Below, in pieces: positions 5,941 to 13,739 of a DNA stretch of 22,614 nucleotides. A program made the translations under genes and the position numbers. The DNA lies in IMG/VR virus record IMGVR_UViG_3300042502_000831, positions 1-22,614 of that record. The stretch is one strand, 5' to 3'. Below the pieces are notes generated by a model. It saw only the letters and a program-made list of their open reading frames with translations, searched no databases and was not told the origin of the DNA. This DNA is from a virus. How positions within the stretch are numbered: position 1 is the first letter of the stretch; each line of letters opens with the position of its first letter.

Positions 5941-6550
5941 TATAAAAGAAAAACTATTTCCTAAAAAAGTAAAAGCAAACGGAAAAAATGTACCGATGCG
6001 ATATGCTTTCACTGGATTAAGTGGTCATAGATACTATCATTATATTGACGTTGCTAACGATATGAACCCAGCGCGGTACATTGAATACTATTTGCCGATG
6101 GTCAAAGAGTATTTTTTAGGCATAAAACAAACCGAACTAAATACTTTTTGGCATAAGTGCAAAGAATATAAAACCTTAAAGCAATATGAAACAGCTCATC
6201 TAGTAATGGAAGAGCGATCAAGGTTAAATCTAGACACTGGAATTATTTACGATATAATGAGCGTGCTTTATTTGCGAGAGGATGAAAAGAATGAGTTTGT
6301 AGATCAATTATTCTTGCAAGAAAAGTCAAAAGATATTAAGCTGACAATGAGGGCAAGTGGAGGGGTCGATAGCAGTTTTTTTTTATGTCAAGAGTTCAGG
6401 AACTTTTTAAAGTCGGCGAATCTATCGGACGTAGATTGGAACTCATATACACGAATAGCGGAAAAGAACTTGGAAATATTGAATCAGACGCTGGATTTAA
6501 TCCACAACTCAGAGCAATTCAAGAATACAATGAGTACACAGAAAAAATAA
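5927..6550 (+). CDS. Tail assembly chaperone, short form (G-like)
   Basis: A 207-residue protein that, with the overlapping frame at 6385, occupies the place directly upstream of the tape measure where long-tailed phages encode their tail assembly chaperones (lambda G and GT). The N-terminus is basic (SIKEKLFPKKVKANGKNV), followed by RYAFTGLSGHRYYHYIDVAN and a helical domain (60-145). At codons 150-153 it crosses nine consecutive Ts (6376-6384), which create a U UUU UUA slippery heptamer. Reading straight on gives the 207-residue form; a -1 slip would switch after residue 153 into the next frame. The role is inferred from position and the frameshift layout, not from recognised homology. Confidence 0.72.
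   Translation: MKFASIKEKLFPKKVKANGKNVPMRYAFTGLSGHRYYHYIDVANDMNPARYIEYYLPMVKEYFLGIKQTELNTFWHKCKEYKTLKQYETAHLVMEERSRLNLDTGIIYDIMSVLYLREDEKNEFVDQLFLQEKSKDIKLTMRASGGVDSSFFLCQEFRNFLKSANLSDVDWNSYTRIAEKNLEILNQTLDLIHNSEQFKNTMSTQKK
6376..6407 (+). other. Probable -1 programmed ribosomal frameshift site
   Basis: A run of nine Ts at 6376-6384 is followed by A6385. In the upstream frame this reads AGT TTT TTT TTA, so bases 6379-6385 form the heptamer T TTT TTA, the same slippery sequence used by HIV-1. A -1 slip continues with ATG TCA AGA, exactly the frame of the downstream ORF. Four bases later a possible 7 bp hairpin (6390-6396 with 6401-6407, loop CAGG, one G-U pair) could stimulate slipping. A GGAGGGG stretch at 6359-6365 lies 13 bases upstream, similar in place to the internal Shine-Dalgarno of dnaX. 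Predicted fusion: 153 + 96 = 249 residues. RNA polymerase slippage on T9 is an alternative route. Confidence 0.65.
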
Positions 6551-6675
6551 AAGATCAATTAGTTTATGTTTGCCAAAACGTAGACGACTATAATAGAGTT
6601 TGGAATGGAACGATGAGAGATTATTATTTTGCTTTGACTAAATTTATTCAAGGCATACCAAAAGAAAAAAAGTAA
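6385..6675 (+). CDS. Tail assembly chaperone extension (T-like frame)
   Basis: A 96-codon frame, -1 relative to the upstream gene and overlapping it by 166 bases. It is best read as the T-like extension of a frameshift fusion (249 residues in total), with the ATG at 6385 being partly formed by the slippery A; independent initiation there is also possible. The product is helical, with EYNEYTEKIKDQLVYVCQNV and a C-terminal WNGTMRDYYFALTKFIQGI segment. In lambda the T part recruits the tape measure and tail tube during assembly, and the tape measure gene does follow here after a 56-base gap. No sequence homology to lambda T is claimed. Confidence 0.68.
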   Translation: MSRVQELFKVGESIGRRLELIYTNSGKELGNIESDAGFNPQLRAIQEYNEYTEKIKDQLVYVCQNVDDYNRVWNGTMRDYYFALTKFIQGIPKEKK

Positions 6676-6731
6676 TCCAATTAAGTAGCGAAGGCTTTAC
6701 GGATATTTCATAACAATTAAAACCATTAGAT

Positions 6732-9200
6732 ATGGCAGATGAAATAATAGTAAAGGTACGCGCCGACGTCGATGGCTTTAAGTCCGATATGGATGAAGCC
6801 AAAAAGATAGGCAATTCAGCAATTCAAGAAATTGAAAAGAATAGTATTGATTTAAAGGTAGATACAAAATCCACTGAATCTTTGCGAACTCAAATGCGAA
6901 AAGCACAGCAAGAGGTCGCAGAATTATCTATGAAGTTTGGAGCTACATCAAAGGCAGCTATTGATGCTGCAAAAAGAGCTTCCGAGCTAAAAGATGCAAT
7001 TGGAGATGCAAAGGCATTAACAGACGCTTTTAGTCCAGATGCTAAGTTCAAAGCATTGTCAGGAAGTTTGCAAGGGGTTGTAGGTGGATTCACAGCGGTT
7101 CAAGGTGCAATCGGTGCTTTTGGAACTAAAAGCGAAGAAGTTGAGCAGGCTTTATTGAAAGTTAATTCAGCAATGGCATTATCTCAAGGGTTGCAAAGCG
7201 TTGGTGAAAGTGTGGATAGTTTTAAAAACTTAGGTGCGGTCATAAAATCTACAACTGCATTTCAATTCTTATACAATGCAGCGACTGCGACAGCGACAGC
7301 GGTTCAAACAGCCTTCGGCGTTGCAACCACTGCGACTAGCACAGGATTCAAAGTACTAAGGGGTGCAATTATGGCGACTGGTATCGGTGCGCTTGTTGTT
7401 GGTTTAGGATTAGTTATAAGTAACTTTGATGCAATATCAAATTGGATTAGCAAAAGTCCATTGGGAGGGTTTGCCAGTTCTGTTGGAAATTTAGTTCAAA
7501 AATTTACGGATTTAGTTGGTATCACTAGCGAATCTGAAAGACAATTTTCAGCAATGGAAAAAATGGGCAAAATGAGAAACGATATGATTGGAAGACAGAT
7601 AAAATTATTGTCTGCGCAGGGTGGGAAAGAAAGCGAAATAGCTAAACTTCAAAAAGAATCAACTCAAAATGAAATAAATACCTTATTAAAAAAAGTAGAT
7701 AAAAAAGGAAAATTGTATGGTGAAGATGCAAAGAATTATCTAGACTTACAAAATAATTTAGCGGTAATAGATGCAACTGAATCAAAAAGAAAAAATGATG
7801 AAGCTATAAAAGCAAGCGAAAAATCTAAAGAAAATTCAAAAAAAGAAAAAGATAGAAGAGATAAAGAAAAACAAGAACTTCTAGATGCTGAAATAAGATA
7901 TCAAAAAAGTTTAGAAAAATCTAGAGTAGAGCAATTTGAAAAAGACGCTAAAATACAACAAGATGCTTTTGATGCTACATTAACAGCTCAACAATTAGAA
8001 GAAAGGGCAGTCAAGGATAAATATTTTCAACAAATTGAAGAGGCAAAAAAATATAATGAAACATATAAAAATGATTTAACAAAATCACAAATTGATATAA
8101 TCATATTAGAGCAAAAGAAAGCCGATGAACTAAAAGCAATAAATGATAAGTATCAAAAAGAAATACAAGATGCTGATAAAAAAACAGCAGATGAACAAAA
8201 GAAAAATATTGAAAGCGTAAATGCAGTTTTAGGTGATGCTGCGAAAAGAGGTTATGAAACTAGAGCTGACTATGAAAAAAGGCTATTTGAAGAGCAAAAA
8301 GCGCAATTAAACGAAATACTTACATTTGCTCAAAATGGTATATTGCTTCAAATAGGGTTAAATCCTGCAGATGTAAATAGAGTAAAATCTAGTATTGAAA
8401 ATTTGCAAAAAACATTAGACAAAGAAAGTGCTACACCTGCGGAAAAAGCGGCAGCCGCAGCCGAAGCAGCTGGGACAGTATCTCAAACTGTATCAAACGC
8501 TATATTTGCAGCCGATACGGAACGAAGACGACAAGAACTAGAACAATTAAAAGTTCAGCAAGACGAAGAATTAAGACTTGCAGGCGACAATGAGCAAAAG
8601 AAAGAAATCATTAGACAAAAGTTTGCAATAAAAGAACGCGATGTAAAACGTAGACAAGCAGAAGCGGATAAGAGAAAAGCTATATTTGATGCTACAATAA
8701 ATACTGCGGTTGCAGTTATAAAAGCTGCACCTAATCCTATATTGATGGCTATAACAGCTGCTCTAGGTCTTGCTCAAATAGCATTGATAGCAGCGCAACC
8801 TATTCCAAAGTTTGCAAAAGGTGGGGCAGTTCCAAGTTCAGATATAAAAGGAATGATTGATGGTCGTCCACACGCTTCTGGTGGTGTTTTAATTGAAGCC
8901 GAAGGCAATGAGTTTATAACTAGAAAGGCTCAGGCTATGAAGCCAGAAAATTTAGGACTTTTGGAAGCTATCAATATGAGTGATTCAGAGCGCGATGCTT
9001 ACCTAAATGCACACTATATTAAACCAGCTTTGGAAGCGAAAGAAAGCAAAGCTAAGGAATCATATCAAAGATCAATGATAGAAGCTGAAAACAACCTTAT
9101 AGCGCGTATTTCTAGTAATACATTGAGAAACATACACGGAGAATTAAAAAACAACACAGAGGCGGTTAAAAAGCTATCTAAAAACAATTATAGTTGGTAG
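6732..9200 (+). CDS. Tail tape measure protein
   Basis: An 822-residue tape measure protein, which sets tail length and is ejected into the host envelope. The N-terminus (VKVRADVDGFKSDMDEAKKI) and the GGFTAVQGAIGAFGTKSEEV region are typical of Bacteroidota phage tape measures. A hydrophobic segment at about 207-230 (MATGIGALVVGLGLVISN) and a second at about 657-690 (PILMAITAALGLAQIALI) flank a long lysine/glutamate-rich coiled coil (about 265-500). The end has GGAVPSSDIKGMIDGRPHAS and GNEFITRKAQAM, a common tape measure tail. At roughly 1.5 angstrom per residue the tail would be at most about 120 nm. The coiled-coil part is visibly more A-rich than the N-terminal third, matching its amino acid bias. 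Confidence 0.92.
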   Translation: MADEIIVKVRADVDGFKSDMDEAKKIGNSAIQEIEKNSIDLKVDTKSTESLRTQMRKAQQEVAELSMKFGATSKAAIDAAKRASELKDAIGDAKALTDAFSPDAKFKALSGSLQGVVGGFTAVQGAIGAFGTKSEEVEQALLKVNSAMALSQGLQSVGESVDSFKNLGAVIKSTTAFQFLYNAATATATAVQTAFGVATTATSTGFKVLRGAIMATGIGALVVGLGLVISNFDAISNWISKSPLGGFASSVGNLVQKFTDLVGITSESERQFSAMEKMGKMRNDMIGRQIKLLSAQGGKESEIAKLQKESTQNEINTLLKKVDKKGKLYGEDAKNYLDLQNNLAVIDATESKRKNDEAIKASEKSKENSKKEKDRRDKEKQELLDAEIRYQKSLEKSRVEQFEKDAKIQQDAFDATLTAQQLEERAVKDKYFQQIEEAKKYNETYKNDLTKSQIDIIILEQKKADELKAINDKYQKEIQDADKKTADEQKKNIESVNAVLGDAAKRGYETRADYEKRLFEEQKAQLNEILTFAQNGILLQIGLNPADVNRVKSSIENLQKTLDKESATPAEKAAAAAEAAGTVSQTVSNAIFAADTERRRQELEQLKVQQDEELRLAGDNEQKKEIIRQKFAIKERDVKRRQAEADKRKAIFDATINTAVAVIKAAPNPILMAITAALGLAQIALIAAQPIPKFAKGGAVPSSDIKGMIDGRPHASGGVLIEAEGNEFITRKAQAMKPENLGLLEAINMSDSERDAYLNAHYIKPALEAKESKAKESYQRSMIEAENNLIARISSNTLRNIHGELKNNTEAVKKLSKNNYSW

Positions 9201-9215
9201 GTTTTAAATAAAAGG

Positions 9216-9246
9216 TTATGAATATTTCAATTTATGTATTTTTGCA
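9216..9246 (+). promoter_or_regulatory. Candidate promoter before the first tail-tip gene
   Basis: TATTTTTGCA at 9237-9246 fits the extended -7 box, with a weak -33 (TTA at 9216-9218, 18 bases upstream). It occupies most of the 49-base gap after the tape measure gene. The TTTG ends only 5 bases before the ATG at 9250, so the transcript would have almost no leader. Confidence 0.45.
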
Positions 9247-9249
9247 AAT

Positions 9250-11643
9250 ATGCAGGTAGCTAATTTATTTATAAACGGATCTAAGGTAATAACCAAAGAC
9301 GAACCAATTTTAGGTGAGGATATAAAACTATCTTTGGATCGAGATTTTACTTATTCTTGCATTGATACTAAGATGGATATTGAAGTTAGATTTTATTGTG
9401 CAAGCGGAAAAAACGAAATAGATTTAGCTTATGAAGAAATGGGAATTGATGCGGATGGTGAAATTGAAATAGTAGATGACTGCGGTACATTGTCTCAATT
9501 TTTTAAATTTAGATTAGATTTTAAAAGCTATAAATCAAATTCAGAGTTTACAACTTTAGGAATTACTGATATAAATTCCGATTGGAAATCCACATTGACC
9601 AACGAAGTGAATGTATCAGAATATTTAGGCAATGTTGATGACTTTTATGTAAGGAATTTGCCACTTGTTTATAATTATTCAAGTGAAAATATTTACGCGC
9701 AAATAGATCAAGACACATTAGACACTCAGCATATTGCAATATGGTTGCCTTATCCAGTGCCTTATAATACAATTCCTGCGACTATCCCACCAGCTTCAGC
9801 TCCTATTTTTCCATTTAATAGATACTTTAGTCATTATATAATGCCTAAATCAGATCAAATATTGAATGAATTAGAAGAAAGCGATGGACTTTTAATGGAT
9901 TTTTTCGTAATAACAGAACCTTATTCAGATTCAGTCTTTTATGGAAAAACAATGGATGAAAGTGATATTGCAGGAACTATAACGACTGGAAATGTATTAA
10001 CTTATTCAGAAATAGAACCAAATCCTTTATTTACCAACAAGTTAGATTCAGGAACTATAACAATAAGCACAAACAAGACTTCATTTATTGCAAATTACAT
10101 CGATATTACTGTCGTTCAAACTGAAATGATTGAAATAAACGAAATAATAGCAATAGGAATAGACTACAATAATCCAAGGTATATAATTAAAAATGTACTA
10201 ACTAACAATACATATATATTTAATGCTACAAGCCCATTCTCAAATACTGATCTTGTTTCAAAATCATTGTCAATAACTACGGAAGTTAGAGAAAATGAGA
10301 ATTTATGGATTTATTATGAAGTTAAATATAAGCAAATAGAGCCAACTCCAGCTGTTTATAATGCAGGAACTGGAAATTGGAACTACTCACCTATAAATAG
10401 TGTGTTTTTTAAAAACATTGAATACTCATTTGACAATTCAATTGATATTTCTTTTACTTTGACTAAAAATGTATCAACGACAATAACAACAATTTCAGAC
10501 ATTGAGCCTTACCATACCAAAACAAAAGCATATAATGGAGCAAATGTTTTAGGTGCGCTTTTTCAAACTGATTATAATCTTTGTCAAACACCTTGCTTTG
10601 TTGATCTTTGGTTTTCGCGTGGTGATTATTTGCGAAATAAAATAAATGTATCGGATTTTATTGTAAAGCCATCGGACTTTTTTTCTGAATTTGAAAAGGT
10701 TGTATGTTGTGGATTAGGGTACTTTTATTTTAACAACGGATTGACACCTCAAAAAAGGTTAATGAGCGTCTATGATTTTTATACTGATAATACAGTTCCA
10801 AATCAATACATTTTTAATTATCCAGACTTAATTGATGGTGAAATTAAAATAGATCCATTTCTTTCACCTTATTATAAAGAAATTCAAATAGGATATTCAA
10901 ACTCAAAGGACACGCCAAAAGATGTATGCAAACAAAATGCATACACAATACCGAATAGAAGTGAATCAATATATTCAAAGGTTAGTGATTTTATAGGTTC
11001 AATGTTTATAGTAACAAAGGCTTTAAGACTAGGAACTCAAGAGCAAGAACTTGAATTTGACAAAAATATATTTATATTGTCAGGAACTACAATTCCTGCA
11101 AGTCCTGCAAATTATAATGTAACTTTAAGTCAATCGACTGGTTTTCTTGCAGACAATGTTGATTTGAATCCTACAAATACAAATGGAATAAATAGACGAT
11201 ATGCAACGGTATTCAATCTATTTAGGCATCTTTACAAATGGGGATTTTCTTTATTTTCAAACAAAGATACATTGAGAGTTGTAAAGTATGAAGGATCGTC
11301 AATATATGACTTAGAAATATTAGATAGTTCAGGTGTAAGCACAAATCCATATTATCCTGGACTTTCAGATTGCAAATTGCCGGCATTGAATTTTGAAAAG
11401 GTAGATAGAACCGTGGATAATATGTATAGTATGATCCAATCAAATATGTATGTACCTAGCGTGCTAACTTTCAGCACTGCAAAACTAAGCACATTTGATC
11501 TTATTGCTATGAGAGCGTTCCAATATGACTTGTTTCAAGTTTCGGATGGAACGAATACTTATTATGGTAACTTAATAAGCGCGAATCTTGTTAATGATGT
11601 AACGGAAATAAAACTTTTAAGACGATTTAAAAATGGAATATGA
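9250..11643 (+). CDS. Large tail protein, probable tail-tip/baseplate component
   Basis: A 797-residue protein directly after the tape measure, where distal tail, tail-associated lysin or baseplate hub proteins are normally encoded. It begins MQVANLFINGSKVITKDEP and looks beta-rich throughout, with many Asn, Thr, Ser and Tyr residues. The C-terminal part (about 590-797), including YATVFNLFRHLYKWGFSLFS and YDLFQVSDGTNTYYGNLISA, ends in VTEIKLLRRFKNG, the kind of ending found in tail tip proteins. No peptidase or glycosidase motif is evident. Cysteine pairs (for example QTPCF and VVCCG) are present. It overlaps the next gene by ATGA and so is probably translationally coupled. The specific tail role is inferred. 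Confidence 0.72.
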   Translation: MQVANLFINGSKVITKDEPILGEDIKLSLDRDFTYSCIDTKMDIEVRFYCASGKNEIDLAYEEMGIDADGEIEIVDDCGTLSQFFKFRLDFKSYKSNSEFTTLGITDINSDWKSTLTNEVNVSEYLGNVDDFYVRNLPLVYNYSSENIYAQIDQDTLDTQHIAIWLPYPVPYNTIPATIPPASAPIFPFNRYFSHYIMPKSDQILNELEESDGLLMDFFVITEPYSDSVFYGKTMDESDIAGTITTGNVLTYSEIEPNPLFTNKLDSGTITISTNKTSFIANYIDITVVQTEMIEINEIIAIGIDYNNPRYIIKNVLTNNTYIFNATSPFSNTDLVSKSLSITTEVRENENLWIYYEVKYKQIEPTPAVYNAGTGNWNYSPINSVFFKNIEYSFDNSIDISFTLTKNVSTTITTISDIEPYHTKTKAYNGANVLGALFQTDYNLCQTPCFVDLWFSRGDYLRNKINVSDFIVKPSDFFSEFEKVVCCGLGYFYFNNGLTPQKRLMSVYDFYTDNTVPNQYIFNYPDLIDGEIKIDPFLSPYYKEIQIGYSNSKDTPKDVCKQNAYTIPNRSESIYSKVSDFIGSMFIVTKALRLGTQEQELEFDKNIFILSGTTIPASPANYNVTLSQSTGFLADNVDLNPTNTNGINRRYATVFNLFRHLYKWGFSLFSNKDTLRVVKYEGSSIYDLEILDSSGVSTNPYYPGLSDCKLPALNFEKVDRTVDNMYSMIQSNMYVPSVLTFSTAKLSTFDLIAMRAFQYDLFQVSDGTNTYYGNLISANLVNDVTEIKLLRRFKNGI

Positions 11644-13031
11644 GTATAACATTAGGTAATTACACGATTGAAACAAAAAAGACCGTTGGAGAGCTTCCAA
11701 TAGGCTCTGATAACATTATAGCAACGCCACCGTGTGAAGGTAGCATTGACCCTGCTTTGGTGCAACCTAAATGGAAAAAAATACACCAATACAATTATAC
11801 TGACTCACTTACATTTGGAATTACAACACCTTTTGGAGATGATGATGTTTATGCCGATGGATTTGATTACAAAGTAGTTTTTGATGACGTTGTAATAACA
11901 GGATCGCCAACGCTTACGACTTTTGATTTTTCATATGGCGCGCCAATTAGCTATCCAATTGTCAAAGGCGATGAAGTTATAATGAATGAACAAAATTGCG
12001 GTGGAAGTTATGGTAATACAGGTCGATTTTTTACAATAAATAATCCATCTGGAACTCCGTTTCAAGTTTCAATAGATGTTTCAATTTACCAATTAGTTCC
12101 TGCAACTATTGAGATTGATGTTTGTGGTGGTGGTAAAACAATAAACAGAGCTGAATTATTTGGAACTTATGAAGTTGTTTGGCTTCCATTGGAAATAGGT
12201 AGTGAGTTTTTAGTTCCTTATACAATTTATTATAGAGATCAAACATATATCCCTGATCCATCTATAATGCCAACGTCTTGTAATGACTATCGTATTTATT
12301 TTGATGCTATAATTGCTTCAAGTGCAAATACATTGACCGCTGGCAAATCGTTTTTTATTGATTCAATGGCAAATGAAACTCAAATAAGCGTTTCAAATCC
12401 ATTGGGAGTCCCTTTGGATATTATATTTTTTGATGGAACGAATTATTTGTTTGCTCAAAGTGATCCGACAGGCTTTGTAGATTGGACTGGCTTAAATATT
12501 CCTTTGCCAACTACTATTTTGAATTTGCAAGTTTGGATCGGAGCTACTCAACAAATATTATATGGATCGTCTACTATTAAGTTCAGATATGATGTATTAA
12601 ATTCAGATTGCCCGTGCGAGTGCGCTGACGAATGTGGTGGCATAAATGTAATATTCAATCAAAGCTGTGGAACGTCTTATGGATTGAGATTTAATTTATC
12701 AATTCAAGATGGAAAATACAATATTGATGGCGATTCGTTTACGCAAGGCGGTCAAATAGTGAGACCAATAACAAAGACTAAGGCTACTTATGATTTTGTA
12801 ATAAGCGAGTATTCAGATGAAACATTCGAGCTATTGATGAATCTAATTGCAGACAACCTAAATATTGACGTAGTGGATGACATTGACCCTTTAAATCCAA
12901 ATACTAGATACTATATTGACACCGATTCGTTAAATCCAAGTTGGAACTTCAATTCAAAATTAGGAAGCGTAATTATTCCAGTAATTAAAGAAACATCAAT
13001 ATCTACTAAACGAAAAAATTGTTGTAATTAA
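11640..13031 (+). CDS. Putative minor tail/tip protein
   Basis: A 463-residue protein translationally coupled (ATGA) to the large tail gene. It is almost all beta by appearance, with Thr, Ile, Asp and Tyr-rich strands, and may be a multi-domain structural or receptor-contact protein of the tail tip. A cysteine-dense segment (DCPCECADECGG, residues about 322-333) suggests metal binding or disulfides, and the C-terminus is RKNCCN. No enzymatic motif is seen and no family is recognised. The C-terminal domain around DGKYNIDGDSFTQGGQIVRP is distinct in character. The next gene is separated by 68 bases carrying a promoter, so this gene closes the tail transcription segment. Confidence 0.68.
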   Translation: MSITLGNYTIETKKTVGELPIGSDNIIATPPCEGSIDPALVQPKWKKIHQYNYTDSLTFGITTPFGDDDVYADGFDYKVVFDDVVITGSPTLTTFDFSYGAPISYPIVKGDEVIMNEQNCGGSYGNTGRFFTINNPSGTPFQVSIDVSIYQLVPATIEIDVCGGGKTINRAELFGTYEVVWLPLEIGSEFLVPYTIYYRDQTYIPDPSIMPTSCNDYRIYFDAIIASSANTLTAGKSFFIDSMANETQISVSNPLGVPLDIIFFDGTNYLFAQSDPTGFVDWTGLNIPLPTTILNLQVWIGATQQILYGSSTIKFRYDVLNSDCPCECADECGGINVIFNQSCGTSYGLRFNLSIQDGKYNIDGDSFTQGGQIVRPITKTKATYDFVISEYSDETFELLMNLIADNLNIDVVDDIDPLNPNTRYYIDTDSLNPSWNFNSKLGSVIIPVIKETSISTKRKNCCN

Positions 13032-13050
13032 AAAAAAACAATTACTTTTG
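13022..13050 (+). promoter_or_regulatory. Bacteroidota-type promoter for the 13100 gene
   Basis: TTG at 13022-13024, an 18-base spacer and TACTTTTG at 13043-13050 (followed by CA) match the Bacteroidota -33/-7 pattern well. Transcription would begin near 13055, leaving an A-rich leader of about 45 bases that starts close to TAGCGAAG and ends in a run of As before the ATG at 13100. Confidence 0.68.
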
Positions 13051-13099
13051 CATTGACATAGCGAAGATGTTAGATTTTTAAACTTAAAAAAAAAAATAT

Positions 13100-13675
13100 A
13101 TGGCACTTTGCACAACAACCTGCGACGGAAAAACAATGGTCGCATACACAGAACCAGATTGCGAAAACTTTTACAGATTAGGTAATTCGACATCTATTGC
13201 TTACATTATTTGTAAGGACACAAACGATCTTTTGAAAGTAGATTATACAGATGATGCTGTATGGACTGCTCAATTAGCATTAGCTGATTCTTTCAAAGAT
13301 TTGAACGTAATTAACAAAGTATTACTTTCACGTCCTGAAGGTGAGAATGTTACAATCGAAAATCCTTCAAAAGGCGGTATTCCTAACTTGAAAGTTGGTG
13401 AAACTCACACTTTGACAATTACCGATCCAAAAGTAACAGTTAGCAATCACGATTTTTATAATATGATTGACGGAAAAACTGCTTGGGTTGTAATCGCTTA
13501 CAATGATGGCAGAATGGAAGTTAGTCCACGTCCTATGATGTTGATGGTTAAGTCACCAGCAATTGAGTATGGAACTTCTCAGACTTTCAAGATTGAAGCG
13601 CAAGCACAATTTGACAAAGATGAGTATTGGTTGGCTTTTGATTCTCAGCCAACAGGTATATTTACATTTCAATAA
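13100..13675 (+). CDS. Structural protein, possible major tail (tube) protein
   Basis: A 191-residue protein with its own promoter and a terminator-like hairpin shortly after it, a layout suited to an abundant virion protein. It begins MALCTTTCDGKTMVAYTEPD, continues through a mostly beta region with KVGETHTLTITDPKVTV, and ends in AQFDKDEYWLAFDSQPTGIF. Codons are somewhat richer in C-ending forms (AAC, TTC) than in neighbouring genes, as expected for high expression. Lying between tail-tip and portal genes, it could be the tail tube or a capsid-decorating protein; I favour tail tube because no other candidate of suitable size is present. No homology was recognised directly. Confidence 0.6.
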   Translation: MALCTTTCDGKTMVAYTEPDCENFYRLGNSTSIAYIICKDTNDLLKVDYTDDAVWTAQLALADSFKDLNVINKVLLSRPEGENVTIENPSKGGIPNLKVGETHTLTITDPKVTVSNHDFYNMIDGKTAWVVIAYNDGRMEVSPRPMMLMVKSPAIEYGTSQTFKIEAQAQFDKDEYWLAFDSQPTGIFTFQ

Positions 13676-13682
13676 TTGATTT

Positions 13683-13739
13683 ATGTGTTGCGGAAAACCT
13701 ACGAAGCCAAAACCAATCAAACCAATTAGATGGAATTAA
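13683..13739 (+). CDS. Possible 18-residue micro-protein MCCGKPTKPKPIKPIRWN
   Basis: This tiny open frame lies in the 54-base gap between the 13100 gene and portal. It starts 7 bases after the preceding stop and overlaps the portal start by 10 bases. The peptide combines a CC pair with a Lys-Pro repeat (KPTKPKPIKPIRW), not a random composition. It could be a real peptide coupled to portal translation or a chance frame. Confidence 0.3.
   Translation: MCCGKPTKPKPIKPIRWN

Noticed and set aside
6686-6692. TAGCGAA as a shared leader element of three structural genes
   Set aside because: The same heptamer also appears in coding sequence (for example near 771, 7530, 13804, 16912), since AGC GAA is a common codon pair here; kept only as a side remark.
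8501-8510. TATATTTGCA promoter-like box inside the tape measure gene
   Set aside because: It is far from any downstream start (about 740 bases) and has no proper -33 element; expected by chance in AT-rich DNA.
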